A DNA stretch of 34,949 bases from Candidatus Saccharimonadota bacterium (GTDB lineage: Bacteria; Patescibacteriota; Saccharimonadia; Saccharimonadales; UBA4665), in contig JACMPL010000034.1 of the NCBI GenBank assembly GCA_014377525.1, forward strand, positions 1-34,949, given 5' to 3'. The notes beneath the pieces are model-generated. The model was not told the origin of the DNA, searched no databases, and saw only the letters and a program-made list of their open reading frames with translations. The first letter of the stretch is position 1. Each line of letters opens with the position of its first letter. The translations under genes and the position numbers were made by a program. Below, piece by piece: positions 1 to 8,678 of this stretch.

Positions 1-2
1 AC

Positions 3-275
3 ATTGTGGCAGCTGGCCTGGCTACAAAATGTGAGGTTGGACTGGCCTACGTTATCGGTCAACCGTTGCCACTGATGCAGACCATCGAAACGTTCGGTAC
101 GGCCACGGTCAGCGACCAGGAACTATACGATTTCAAAGATAAACTTATTGATACTTCCGTAAAGGGAATCATCGAAAAATTGAATCTGCGTCGGCCGATC
201 TATTCGGAAACCAGCGCCTATGGTCACTTCGGCAAAGCTAACTTACCGTGGGAACAGCTAGCGGTAAATATTTGA
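3..275 (+). CDS. metK: S-adenosylmethionine synthetase, C-terminal part (partial at window edge)
   Basis: Only the last 90 residues are in the window; the true start lies upstream, so the GTG at position 6 is an internal valine codon. MetK makes S-adenosylmethionine from methionine and ATP in the cytosol. The text IVAAGLATKCEVGLAYVIG, followed later by YSETSAYGHFGK, is the typical MetK C-terminal domain, in which a Y-G-H-F-G motif lies near the end. The tail after it is short (NLPWEQLAVNI). The gene ends with TGA at 273-275. This supports UGA being a real stop in this genome. The end overlaps by a few bases the decayed minus-strand reading frame described next. Confidence 0.9.
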   Translation: MVAAGLATKCEVGLAYVIGQPLPLMQTIETFGTATVSDQELYDFKDKLIDTSVKGIIEKLNLRRPIYSETSAYGHFGKANLPWEQLAVNI

Positions 276-788
276 TATTCGCAGCAGTAGCAAAGAAAAC
301 ACAAAAATCGCCCCGATGTACAACCGAATATAGTTGCGATACACCTAGCGGTGGAGCACTAGATAGAGTGCTTTCAACACTGAGTAAGCTAAAAAATATC
401 GCGCTAACCGCACCAAAATTGCTAGCGCAATAAATTCAATAATTGCAAAATGTTCATGGGCAGCTTGGAACGTAAAAACTTTGTATGGCACGCCAGAAAA
501 TGGTTGGTAGACTAAGCCAAATACGCCAAGCTGCTCGAACCAAGCTTGTACTTGCGCCAACATCATCGGCTTTATGAACGCTAGATTACTTATCTGGCTG
601 GCGCTTAAATGAATATTGATAGCTATCAAAGTTTCAATAATCATACCGTAAATATCGTAGAGCACGAGCTGAAATTTTCGTTCAGCGTGCATCAACAATA
701 CAATCATCAGTTAGAATTCTGGAATTTCGAACCAGATAGTTGCTTCGCCCAACGCCCATAGAAATACCAGTTCATTTGCCTCGGGGCT
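258..788 (-). pseudogene. VTT/DedA-like small membrane protein, broken by two in-frame stops
   Basis: Reading one minus-strand frame from 788 to 258 gives a continuous membrane-protein-like sequence with stops only at TAA 711-713 and TAG 345-347. Before the first stop are LVFLWALGEATIWFEIPEF. The middle has LGVFGLVYQPFSGVPYKVFT. After the second stop comes VYRNYIRLYIGAIFVFSLLLL. The G-V-P-Y-K-V-F-T core and the early E-A...P motif resemble VTT/DedA-type proteins, a family of integral membrane proteins linked to lipid scrambling or membrane homeostasis. Hydrophobic text on both sides of each stop in the same frame argues for nonsense mutations, not for a real 120-residue gene. A further in-frame TAA at 789-791 may mark the original N-terminal side or a third lesion. 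Family assignment is by eye. Confidence 0.55.
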
Positions 789-873
789 TTAAAGAAAGTT
801 CTCTAAACTTACGTTTATTCCACCAAGTTCGGTCGATCGTTTGTGGAATCTAGATGAATCAATTTTGACAATC

Positions 874-2745
874 TTATGGTAAATTATTGGGTCGAACGAT
901 AGTTCCAGGCTCATGCAAACCTTGGCTAGGTGTTGTTAAGATGTCGCCGTGTGATCGTGGTGCAACATCTTGCAATTGGCCTTTGCTCTTCGGACCGGTC
1001 ACTGGTATGTGGTGCTGAGCGTAGAGTCGGCGATTGCGAATAATATTTGCAAAGTAAAACCCAAATATTGATGTCAGCAGTACTAGCAATGTGCCACCGC
1101 CGAAGTATCCCACCTGCCGGGCATTTATGACGTGGCCAGCGACGCTGAATAATTCAGCAGGAACTGTACTCGTTTTCTGTGATGGGTTTTTAGATTCACT
1201 GAGCGTTGCTCCTTTATCCGACGCTGCCCGGCTACTTGGTGAGGATGCGTTTAAACTACTTGATGTAGTAGATCCAGCCTTTATTTTAGTAACTGGTGCT
1301 GGACGGCTACTAATACTACTCGATATACTAGCCTTCAAAACCGGGTCGGCAATATGTTCTTTAAGCCCGAATTGGGCTGCTTGCGCGGCAGTAGTATCAC
1401 TAACAATCGCGGTGCTTCCAACTGGCTGCAGAACAACCGGTGATGGCGTAATCGGCGTAGGTGGGGATGGTGTCGTAGCCGAGTTTTTAACTGTGGCGCA
1501 GTTGGAGGCTGAATAGTCGCCAGTAAATGTAGCAATCGCCGGTCTATTATGCCCTGCTGCCCAGATGTCGGCACCCATCTGGCTAAAACTAAAACCGGGT
1601 TGTACACCAGTTTTGTTCGAATTCAATAAATTGTAAAAGTTTGGTTTGCCCGAATAAGCTCCTGATGGTAGGGTTATACCCCCTGCAGGTGAGCCTAATA
1701 TTAGATTATCGGCAAACGTGGCGTGCCAGACGAGCGAACCAATTCCATAATCCTTGGCGTAGTTGATGGATGCATACACACCATTGGCGGCATGAATGTA
1801 GTAATCATTACCGATCGTTTTAGCATCGGACGCGGGATCGGTTGACACGACCTTGACCATTCCATTAGATTGTGTTTGAAAAGCTAGCCGGTAGTCCATA
1901 CCAAATTCGCCAATGACCATGGCAAGGCTAGCGGCTTGCACATTTTTCCAATAATCCTGGTAAGCGCCTGGCTGCATTATGTCATCGGGACTATTTGCTT
2001 GGCCACCGTAGTTGTGTAGTGACAACAGGACGTTGCATTGCCCACTTACTAATGCCGGCCCCATTGAAGGGTCATATATTTTTTTGGCGCCGCTCCAACC
2101 AGCATCGTTACCGGCGTTCATAACGTCAGCTACGAAAATATTTTCAGCGCCAATGCTACGGATTAAAGCTAGCCAGCGCTTTTGTTCTGTTATCCATTTA
2201 TCATTGTCGCCCCACTCCGGTTCGTTGGCGTAATTAAACCAAACATAGGGGTTGTTTTTGTAGGTAGTTGCGACATCGGTCCAGAACGTGGCAGCATCGT
2301 TGTCGTTGAGGTTGGCATCCTGACACTCCAACATGACGACAATTTTTTTTGCAGTGTACTCTGGTATTATTCTTGCAATATCGGCTAGCAGAACTTTATC
2401 ACCGTCACTGGCGTTAACTCGGGAATAGCTTTCGGCAGTGGTGCAGTAAACATTTAACCGAACTGTATTCCAACCCCATGACAGGGCTGCATCTGATTGT
2501 CCATTTGCTGCGCCAGCCCAATCAAAGTTATTTGGATTACTGCCGACATTAGCGCCATTTGGAACAAAGACCTTGCCATCCGGATCGACGATTTTTGTGC
2601 CAACTATGTAAAACTGATTGGCTCGCGTTGAGCTGGTATCAGCGTGAGAAATTGTCTGTTTGAAAGTCCCGACATAAGCGCAACTAACAACAAACATCAG
2701 AGAAGTAAATACTATTAGTGATTTTTTGCTATGTTTGATATTCAT
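874..2745 (-). CDS. Surface-anchored GH5-type glycoside hydrolase (endoglucanase/mannanase-like)
   Basis: This is a 623-residue secreted enzyme. Residues about 8-35 form a signal peptide, possibly retained as an anchor. Residues 40-410 look like a GH5 (beta/alpha)8 barrel: WGWNTVRLNVYC near 90-101, acid/base Glu175 in FNYANEPEW, LHNYGG at 243-248, and nucleophile Glu280 in VIGEFGMDY. The family hydrolyses beta-1,4 glucans or mannans; substrate cannot be told from sequence. A Ser/Thr/Pro-rich linker (about 420-530) precedes a second transmembrane helix (546-568) and a short basic tail with NRR, so the enzyme is probably tethered to the cell surface. No LPxTG motif is seen. A -10-like TTAATT lies 7 nt before the ATG. 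Base composition is similar to its neighbours. The fold call is firm; the subfamily is not. Confidence 0.85.
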   Translation of the reverse strand: MNIKHSKKSLIVFTSLMFVVSCAYVGTFKQTISHADTSSTRANQFYIVGTKIVDPDGKVFVPNGANVGSNPNNFDWAGAANGQSDAALSWGWNTVRLNVYCTTAESYSRVNASDGDKVLLADIARIIPEYTAKKIVVMLECQDANLNDNDAATFWTDVATTYKNNPYVWFNYANEPEWGDNDKWITEQKRWLALIRSIGAENIFVADVMNAGNDAGWSGAKKIYDPSMGPALVSGQCNVLLSLHNYGGQANSPDDIMQPGAYQDYWKNVQAASLAMVIGEFGMDYRLAFQTQSNGMVKVVSTDPASDAKTIGNDYYIHAANGVYASINYAKDYGIGSLVWHATFADNLILGSPAGGITLPSGAYSGKPNFYNLLNSNKTGVQPGFSFSQMGADIWAAGHNRPAIATFTGDYSASNCATVKNSATTPSPPTPITPSPVVLQPVGSTAIVSDTTAAQAAQFGLKEHIADPVLKASISSSISSRPAPVTKIKAGSTTSSSLNASSPSSRAASDKGATLSESKNPSQKTSTVPAELFSVAGHVINARQVGYFGGGTLLVLLTSIFGFYFANIIRNRRLYAQHHIPVTGPKSKGQLQDVAPRSHGDILTTPSQGLHEPGTIVRPNNLP

Positions 2746-2849
2746 ATTTATTAATTAACAGTTATGCTCAGAATACGACAATACTGGCTAAACCGCAATA
2801 ACTTCAAGATAGTATCTACTTTTCAAATCGCACCAGCAACCCAACATAA

Positions 2850-3600
2850 GGATTACACCGGTCGGCTGGTTCTCGCAGGCACTTGGCGGCAACTGCTGAT
2901 AATCTCGTAGATAGGTAGAATGTGATGACAGAATTATCCTTTTTTTGATTGCGCTTTTCCAGGTATCTACAACTAGGCTATCAATAACTATTGTCAGTAG
3001 AAATATGACATTGTTGCTGGGCGCCGACTTTTGAGAATATCAATTAAGAGTGCTGTAATGCAATCTTTGTAGCCAAGTAAGTATTCGTCGAATCCGGGAA
3101 GCAGATAGCTATTTGCTGAAGCTGCGAATCGGTACAACGGATCTTTTGGTACCAGTAATTTTTTCCTGCAGCGGTTGTTAATCCTAATAGCGAACGATTG
3201 GCGGTACGGCCAGCTTTAGCGTCCGAATACGCAAGCCATGTCCACTACATAAAATCTTGAATATGGCCGGGCCGTGGCTACTAAAGTAGCGTCGGGTATG
3301 TTCGGCAACGTCCTCCTATCGGGTCAGTGCTGTTGGTCGATCCGCGAGTCGCTGACCCGTCCGATGATCTATGGATAGATAGCCTGCCATTATGTATCAC
3401 CTGACTGCATAAATCGAATCGTTTCACGCTGTGGCCAGGTTCTGAGAATTTCTTCTGTTTTAATGCTGCGGAGTATCTTGTTTAATGTTCATTAAATATG
3501 CAAACCAAGTGCCTGTAAACTACCGTTATAGATTAAAGCTTGCATAGCTCCATGCGTTCTTACGCCGTTAGTGGCGCAGCCTAGTCATCATCAGCGATCT
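2850..3600 (-). pseudogene. Decayed winged-helix DNA-binding protein (HTH_42 / DUF1006 family)
   Basis: No long ORF exists here, but minus-strand frames still carry family text in the right order: GAMQALIYNGSLQALGLH (3551-3498), TEEILRTWPQRETIRFM (3458-3405) followed by a stop at 3392-3390, HTRRYFSSHGPAIFKI (from 3300), LLPGFDEYLLGYKD (near 3110-3069) and TIVIDSLVVDTWKSAIKK (2994-2941). These match landmarks I know from the HTH_42 family: a Q-A-x-D-Y-like start, I-x-R-T-W-x-M-R-G-T, R-Y-F-x-S-H-G-P-A, L-L-P-x-x-D-E-Y-L-x-G-Y-K-D-R, and V-I-D-G-x-V-V-G-T-W. Several frameshifts and stops separate them, so the gene is dead. Family members bind DNA, some acting in alkylation or crosslink repair. 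The exact ends cannot be fixed. Confidence 0.7.
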
Positions 3601-3707
3601 GTTAATTAATTAATTTGAGGTTAGTGGACGACACTATACTCTTTGACTTCGAAAGGCTGGTTTTACATAAACATATATTTTCAGAAAACCAAGAATATCA
3701 TTACCGA

Positions 3708-3716
3708 TGTTACACT
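3708..3716 (+). promoter_or_regulatory. Extended -10 (TGT-TACACT) for the Lys-rich membrane protein gene
   Basis: TGT followed by TACACT lies about 53 nt before the ATG at 3770. This leaves room for an untranslated leader that contains the ribosome site GATAGGAAA near 3752. No convincing -35 is seen. This is a weak call from spacing and consensus only. Confidence 0.35.
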
Positions 3717-3769
3717 GTATTTTAGAAACTATTACCACCATATTTAATTTCTGATAGGAAATACCTTAC

Positions 3770-4969
3770 ATGGCAACTGCTAAACTTCGTAAATCCCCGA
3801 ACGCTAAGCCAAATACTAAAGCTAAGAAAAAGCAATTCAGTAAGCCTGCGAATAATCCCAAAAAGCTCCAAAAAAAATCGATATCTAGTAACAATATTTC
3901 TAAAAATCCAGCAGTTAGCGCAGCAAGGTCGAGATCGAGTAAGCGCGCCAAGCAACCGGTGCAGCAAGTCAGAAAAAAATTACTGATGGTGGCAGGGCTG
4001 GTTATTGTTATAGGCATCGTGGCTACAGTCATTGCTCAAAATACCAATAGTTCTAATCCAAAAGATAGCTACGCTCAAGCCGTCGTAAGTTGGAAAAAAA
4101 CTAGCCTTCGTTCAGTCGTACAACAGATCAAAGTTGTTGAATTCAGCGACCTGATGCTAACTAATCCCAGTTTGGCTACCGACCCGCAAATTACTGCCAT
4201 TACCGGACGCTGTACGACGCTCAAAGCTGTGCAAGATTCACTTTCAAAGCTTGCAGTCCCTGAGCTCACAAAGTCGATGCTTAGATCGGCAGGCGTTAAT
4301 GCTGATTCAGCTCAGCAACAACAATTACAGTTACAGGCGTCACTCAGTAGCTATCGCCGGACAGCCAATAGCGGCCTTAACGAGATTATCAGTTATTGTA
4401 ATTTCGCTGGCAAAAACGCCCAAGTTGCTACAAGGCAGATTGCTGACGAAGCCGCGCTACAATCGGCAAAAGTTAAGAAAGGTGCATCGACGAGCGTCAC
4501 GAACGCGGACGGTTCAACTACCACGACGTCATGCAATTTCGATGACGGCTGTATCCCGACTGAACTGAATGCCCTGAAAGTGTACATCAGCGCATATACT
4601 ACGGCTCGTCAGGATTATACAGCCTCGTTATACGCCCTATATGGCGGCGAAAATAATAGCTGTCCTCTAACCGACTTGCAGCCAGTCTGCACGGTATATG
4701 CCAGTCTAAAAGCAAGGGCGACCGCAGTCCGACAAGTCTTTATTTCAGCCGTTAGCAGCTCCACCAATACGGCTACCGACCCGGCAATCAGCAGCGCCGA
4801 TGCTGCTATAACAGCCGATGACAGCGCCAGCACCAGTCAGATCCTAACATCATATGAAAAAACGTTCCCTAAAGTTGATACGCAGGCCGCCGATTATGCC
4901 CGGGTCAACGAAACTACGCTTCTAAAAAAATACGAAGCTGCACTATCAAATCTCTCTTTCAAAAACTAG
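3770..4969 (+). CDS. Membrane-anchored protein with Lys/Ser-rich N-terminus, function unknown
   Basis: I do not recognise a family. Residues 1-70 are very rich in Lys, Asn, Ser and Pro and lack bulky hydrophobics, so they are probably disordered and cytosolic. Residues 71-89 (LLMVAGLVIVIGIVATVIA) form one transmembrane helix. About 310 residues follow, presumably outside, rich in Ala, Ser and Thr, with predicted long helices. The ectodomain has about six cysteines, in GRCTTL, SYCNF, SCNFDDGC and NNSCPL...PVC, which could form disulfides. The start is supported by AGGAAA about 9 nt upstream. It is followed by 170 nt that hold the typA promoter, so it is probably monocistronic. A surface or cell-contact role is conceivable for a host-associated cell but is only a guess. 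Confidence 0.75.
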   Translation: MATAKLRKSPNAKPNTKAKKKQFSKPANNPKKLQKKSISSNNISKNPAVSAARSRSSKRAKQPVQQVRKKLLMVAGLVIVIGIVATVIAQNTNSSNPKDSYAQAVVSWKKTSLRSVVQQIKVVEFSDLMLTNPSLATDPQITAITGRCTTLKAVQDSLSKLAVPELTKSMLRSAGVNADSAQQQQLQLQASLSSYRRTANSGLNEIISYCNFAGKNAQVATRQIADEAALQSAKVKKGASTSVTNADGSTTTTSCNFDDGCIPTELNALKVYISAYTTARQDYTASLYALYGGENNSCPLTDLQPVCTVYASLKARATAVRQVFISAVSSSTNTATDPAISSADAAITADDSASTSQILTSYEKTFPKVDTQAADYARVNETTLLKKYEAALSNLSFKN

Positions 4970-5001
4970 CTACTGCTAGCTCGCTAACAGACTGAAATTA
5001 A

Positions 5002-5030
5002 TTGCTCATTTGACTGGCTTATGCTATAAT
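5002..5030 (+). promoter_or_regulatory. typA promoter: TTGCTC-17-TATAAT with extended -10
   Basis: TTGCTC at 5002-5007, a 17-nt spacer, and TATAAT at 5025-5030 preceded by TGC (extended -10). The ATG of typA is 110 nt further on, so this transcript would have a leader of about 100 nt, unlike the many leaderless genes in the window. I saw no known riboswitch in the leader. Confidence 0.65.
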
Positions 5031-5139
5031 TATAGTAATAGCGTAAGTGCAAACGCCGGCACTTACAATTATTGATTGCATCAAACAGTTTTTATTAATA
5101 AAAACAAGTAAGCCAACCAGCAGACGAAAGTAGTGCCTC

Positions 5140-6957
5140 ATGAACACCCAAGATCCTAGTAAAATTCGAAATATTGCCATTATTGCGCACGTTGACCACG
5201 GAAAAACCACCCTCGTCGACGGCTTGCTTAAGCAATCGCACTCGTTCCGTGACAACCAGGCCGAAATGACCCAGACACTGATCATGGATTCCGGCGATCA
5301 GGAGCGGGAACGCGGCATTACCATTACTGCCAAAATTACGGCCGTGCAGCACGAAGATTACCGCATTAACATCATCGATACCCCCGGGCACGCCGATTTC
5401 TCTGGCGAGGTTGAACGAACACTCAACATGGCCGATGGCTGTATCCTAATCGTCGATGCCCAGGAAGGCCCGATGCCACAGACCAAATTCGTTCTTGGTA
5501 AGGCGCTTGCCGCTGAGCTTCGACCTATTGTGATTATCAATAAGATCGATAAGCCTGGTAGCCGTATTTCGGAAGTCGAAGACGAGCTGGCTGACTTATT
5601 CTTGGAGCTAGCTATCCACGAAGATCAATTGCACTACCCCGTTTACTACGCTAGTGGTCGAGCCGGCAAAGCATGGACTTCGCCGCCAGCTAGTTTCGAG
5701 GATGAAGCCGATCTCTCGGTTATTTTCGATGCGATTATCAAAAAAATTCCTGCTCCGACTGTCGATATTGGCAAGCCGTTTCAGATGCTTGTTACCGCCC
5801 TCGCTTTTGACACGTTCAAAGGCAAGTATGCAATTGGGCGAATCACTCGCGGTAACATAAAGCCCGGCGACCAAGTGGTGCTCTGTAAAAAAGATGGAAC
5901 TTTCGTTAAGGCGAAAATCGATAACGTATACATGAGTCATGGTACAAGCAAGGCCGAAGCCGACGAAGGTATTGCCGGCGATATCGTTCAGCTAACCGGT
6001 GTCGGTGACGCTCAAATCGGCGAAACCGTAGCTGATGCGGCTAACCCCGACCCGTTGCCAATTATCGAGGTCGAAGCACCGACGCTTCGAATTTATTTGG
6101 GACCTAATACGTCACCGTTCAAGGGTCAAGAAGGTGAATTCAACACCTCACGCCAGATTAGCGAGCGCCTTCAAAAAGAAATGGAAACCAATGTTGGATT
6201 ACTCGTCAGCGACGACGGCATCGGCTTCACGGTTGCTGGTCGTGGTGAACTTCACCTCGGTGTACTCATCGAAACAATGCGCCGCGAAGGTTACGAATTC
6301 GAAGTCGGTCGACCGCAAGTTGTCACCACTGAAAAAGATGGCCAAACTTACGAGCCGATCGAGGAATTACAAATCGAAGTGCCGGCCGAACAAGTCGGTT
6401 CGGTTCAAATGGAGCTCGGTCAACGCCGCGCAATTTTAAAAGAACAATTTGCCAGCCCTAAGGGCGTCACCAAACTCGTCTACGAACTGCCAACTCGCGC
6501 CCTGCTTGGTCTTCGCAACATCATGATGACGAATACCAAAGGCACGGCGGTTATGAACAGCCTAGTCGTCGACCACCAGCCGCAAGGTTCGGCCTTGCAG
6601 CAGCTCCGCAACGGCGTGTTGATTGCCTTTGAAAATGGTATTACTACGCCGTATGCATTGCAGAGTGCCGAAGCTCGCGGCACGACCTTTATTGGGCCAG
6701 CCGAAAAAGTGTATGCCGGTCAAATCATCGGTCTGAATACCCGACAAGAGGACATGGAAATGAACGTTTGCCGAGCAAAACACCTCACGAACATGCGTAG
6801 TTCTTCGAGTGACGGCGTCGTGCAGTTAACGCCGCCAATCATCTTTAGCTTAGAGCAATGCCTCGACTTTATTGAGAACGATGAGTTACTGGAAGTCACC
6901 CCAAAAACACTGCGACTGCGCAAAAAAGAACTCGATCCGAAGAAACGTAAACGATAA
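5140..6957 (+). CDS. typA: Ribosome-associated translational GTPase TypA/BipA
   Basis: TypA (BipA) is an EF-G-like GTPase that acts on the 50S subunit, helping ribosome assembly and stress adaptation. All GTPase motifs are present: G1 AHVDHGKTT (16-24), switch region RERGITI, G3 DTPGH (80-84) and G4 NKID (134-137). EF-Tu-like domain II follows (about 205-290), then the domain III and V equivalents and the TypA-specific C-terminal domain ending in a basic tail [11 protein letters not shown]. The 605-residue length is normal for the family. The next gene starts 39 nt downstream with its own -10 box. Identification is firm because the order and spacing of motifs match TypA rather than EF-G or LepA. 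Confidence 0.97.
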   Translation: MNTQDPSKIRNIAIIAHVDHGKTTLVDGLLKQSHSFRDNQAEMTQTLIMDSGDQERERGITITAKITAVQHEDYRINIIDTPGHADFSGEVERTLNMADGCILIVDAQEGPMPQTKFVLGKALAAELRPIVIINKIDKPGSRISEVEDELADLFLELAIHEDQLHYPVYYASGRAGKAWTSPPASFEDEADLSVIFDAIIKKIPAPTVDIGKPFQMLVTALAFDTFKGKYAIGRITRGNIKPGDQVVLCKKDGTFVKAKIDNVYMSHGTSKAEADEGIAGDIVQLTGVGDAQIGETVADAANPDPLPIIEVEAPTLRIYLGPNTSPFKGQEGEFNTSRQISERLQKEMETNVGLLVSDDGIGFTVAGRGELHLGVLIETMRREGYEFEVGRPQVVTTEKDGQTYEPIEELQIEVPAEQVGSVQMELGQRRAILKEQFASPKGVTKLVYELPTRALLGLRNIMMTNTKGTAVMNSLVVDHQPQGSALQQLRNGVLIAFENGITTPYALQSAEARGTTFIGPAEKVYAGQIIGLNTRQEDMEMNVCRAKHLTNMRSSSSDGVVQLTPPIIFSLEQCLDFIENDELLEVTPKTLRLRKKELDPKKRKR

Positions 6958-6984
6958 TACGACCAGAAACAACTAACGGCGCGC

Positions 6985-6990
6985 TATACT
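6985..6990 (+). promoter_or_regulatory. -10 box TATACT, 6 nt before ATG (leaderless type)
   Basis: TATACT ends 6 nt before the ATG at 6997, so transcription would begin at or next to the start codon. No Shine-Dalgarno site can fit. It lies between typA and the membrane protein gene. Confidence 0.6.
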
Positions 6991-6996
6991 AGCTAC

Positions 6997-8046
6997 ATGA
7001 AAATCCGTATTTTTTATCGTAATGTTAGGGCCCGTGACCACCTTGAACTTTTCTTGGTATTCTCGATCGCCAGTTTGCTATTGTTACGATTCTTGTTGTA
7101 TTTAACTGGCTATCCGCAGGTTGGCGGCGGCACCCTGCACATCGCACATATGTTGTACGGCGGTCTGCTCATGATGATTGCAATCATCATGATGTTGGCA
7201 TTTTTGGGAGCACGCATCCAACGAATCGGTGCGATAGTCGGCGGTATAGGATTTGGTATTTTTATTGACGAACTTGGTAAATTTATTACCAAGGACAATA
7301 ATTATTTCTTTCGGCCAACGATCGGTATTATTTATGCAATTTTTATGTCGTTGTACTTGATATTTAACTTTATTAGTCGAGGCTCAAAATACACCAGCCG
7401 TGAATATCAATTAAATGCCCTTAATCAATTCGAGGAAGCCGTATTGTCGGACCTCGATAAGTACGAAAAAGCCACTATTTATCGGCTACTTGATAGGGCC
7501 GATCAGCACAGCCCAGTCACCCGTGAACTGCGGTCGCTACTCCGTGGTATCGATGCGGTCGAACCGTCAAAACCAAATCTTTTTTACCGCGCAGTCGCTA
7601 AGGTCGACAGCTGGTATCGGCAGTTCTGGCTCAGCCGAAATTCAAATCAACTTGTATCAATATTGCTCATTCTGCAAGCGGTGGCTTTTCTTGGCATATC
7701 GGTGTACACCGTGGCTGATAATTTTGCTGATGTTTCGCAAATGTTAACTTCCACCGATTACGCTAGCAAATTATTGATCGGCGAACTGGTGTCATCGGTA
7801 TTGGCGGCCGGTTTTATTATTTACGGGGCTATCAGAATTACTTCATCACGTGTTATAGCGTTCGAACAGTTTCGGCGGGCAACATTGATTAATTTATTTT
7901 TAACAGAATTCTTTTCATTCAGCCGGATTCAGTTCGGGGCGATGCCCGGCTTTATCGGAAACTTATTGCTACTCGGTGCTTTGCAATACGTACTATACCA
8001 GGAGAAACGGCTGCACTCGATAAGCTACAAAGCAAACTCGAAGTAA
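6997..8046 (+). CDS. Polytopic membrane protein, function unknown
   Basis: This is a 349-residue protein with about seven predicted transmembrane segments in two blocks: roughly residues 17-37, 48-70, 76-95 and 107-126, then a soluble stretch rich in charged residues (about 128-215), then 218-237, 252-277 and 312-332. The first block contains the polar motif GIGFGIFIDELGKFITKDNNYFF, whose acidic and lysine residues next to a membrane segment are striking. The C-terminus (YQEKRLHSISYKANSK) is basic and probably cytosolic. I do not recognise the family. It is transcribed from its own near-start -10 box and ends 109 nt before the next gene. It may be a transporter or a membrane sensor, but nothing in the sequence decides this. 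Confidence 0.8.
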   Translation: MKIRIFYRNVRARDHLELFLVFSIASLLLLRFLLYLTGYPQVGGGTLHIAHMLYGGLLMMIAIIMMLAFLGARIQRIGAIVGGIGFGIFIDELGKFITKDNNYFFRPTIGIIYAIFMSLYLIFNFISRGSKYTSREYQLNALNQFEEAVLSDLDKYEKATIYRLLDRADQHSPVTRELRSLLRGIDAVEPSKPNLFYRAVAKVDSWYRQFWLSRNSNQLVSILLILQAVAFLGISVYTVADNFADVSQMLTSTDYASKLLIGELVSSVLAAGFIIYGAIRITSSRVIAFEQFRRATLINLFLTEFFSFSRIQFGAMPGFIGNLLLLGALQYVLYQEKRLHSISYKANSK

Positions 8047-8155
8047 CTTTACATGGCTTGCGCCGTGCATATTACTACTACGCCGCCGCCCCGGTAATAG
8101 CTTCGTCATTGTCCAAGCTGAAATAGCGTATAGTGGTAGTAATAAAGGAGGCAGT

Positions 8156-8656
8156 ATGCCAGGATTTTTTCAGTCACTAAAGCGAATTGTTAAAGGCGAG
8201 CCGGTCTACCGGCCAGACGAGTACGATGGCCCGGTCGCGGGGTCAAGTCGGCCCGAATCAAGTGATGCGCCCGAAGCTATTGGTGCCAAACAAGCCTCTG
8301 GGTACAAACTTTTACCGCGGGTGTATATCGACGAAATAAAGTGTGAAGAACGCGGCGATCGTATGGAATGTTGGGCCAAAATCCGAAACGAGTCAGAATA
8401 CGAAGTTTTTCTTGATAAAATTCATGTATTTGGTGCGCGTCGCGAGCTCGATACCAATCTTCGAAAAGACGAGCGCCGTGAGTTCCTAATTTTTAGTGAT
8501 CGCCGCCCAACCAATGCGTATAACAAAGTCGAGCTACAGTACCGCGATCTAGAGGGCGATTATTTTGTCGGTATGCACGACCTGGAAGCCCGTAAGCAGG
8601 GCGATGGCAGCTACACGATTCACCGAATCAAATACATCGGCCTCAAAGACATTTAG
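8156..8656 (+). CDS. Small soluble protein of unknown function, possibly Ig-like beta domain
   Basis: A 166-residue protein with a very strong ribosome site, AAAGGAGG, 7 nt before the ATG. There is no signal peptide. Residues 1-50 are Pro/Ser-rich and probably flexible. Residues 55-166 alternate hydrophobic and charged positions (VYIDEIKCEERGDRMECWAK, YEVFLDKIHVFGARREL), suggesting a beta-sandwich. The two cysteines in KCEERGDRMEC are close together. The short phrase WAKIRNESEYEVFLDKI recalls Ig-like or LEA-type domains that describe attachment to a partner, but that is weak. It stands alone, convergent with the DUF1801 gene 22 nt downstream. I do not recognise a named family. Confidence 0.75.
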   Translation: MPGFFQSLKRIVKGEPVYRPDEYDGPVAGSSRPESSDAPEAIGAKQASGYKLLPRVYIDEIKCEERGDRMECWAKIRNESEYEVFLDKIHVFGARRELDTNLRKDERREFLIFSDRRPTNAYNKVELQYRDLEGDYFVGMHDLEARKQGDGSYTIHRIKYIGLKDI

Positions 8657-8678
8657 TCCCGAAAATGGCTGGCCAAGA

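Noticed and set aside
1091-1516. A 141-residue plus-strand ORF opposite the GH5 gene.
   Set aside because: It lies wholly antisense to the linker and anchor region of a well-supported gene and has no family-like text or ribosome site.
3606-3616. TTAATTAATTAA palindrome as an operator.
   Set aside because: It is a low-complexity AT run without a nearby promoter or second copy.
2746-3769. tmRNA, RNase P or other large structural RNA in the 1 kb gap.
   Set aside because: No tRNA-like ends or helix pattern was seen, and decayed HTH_42 protein text accounts for most of the gap.
5010-5030. TTGACT next to TATAAT as the typA -35.
   Set aside because: The spacer would be only 9 nt; TTGCTC at 5002 gives the normal 17 nt.
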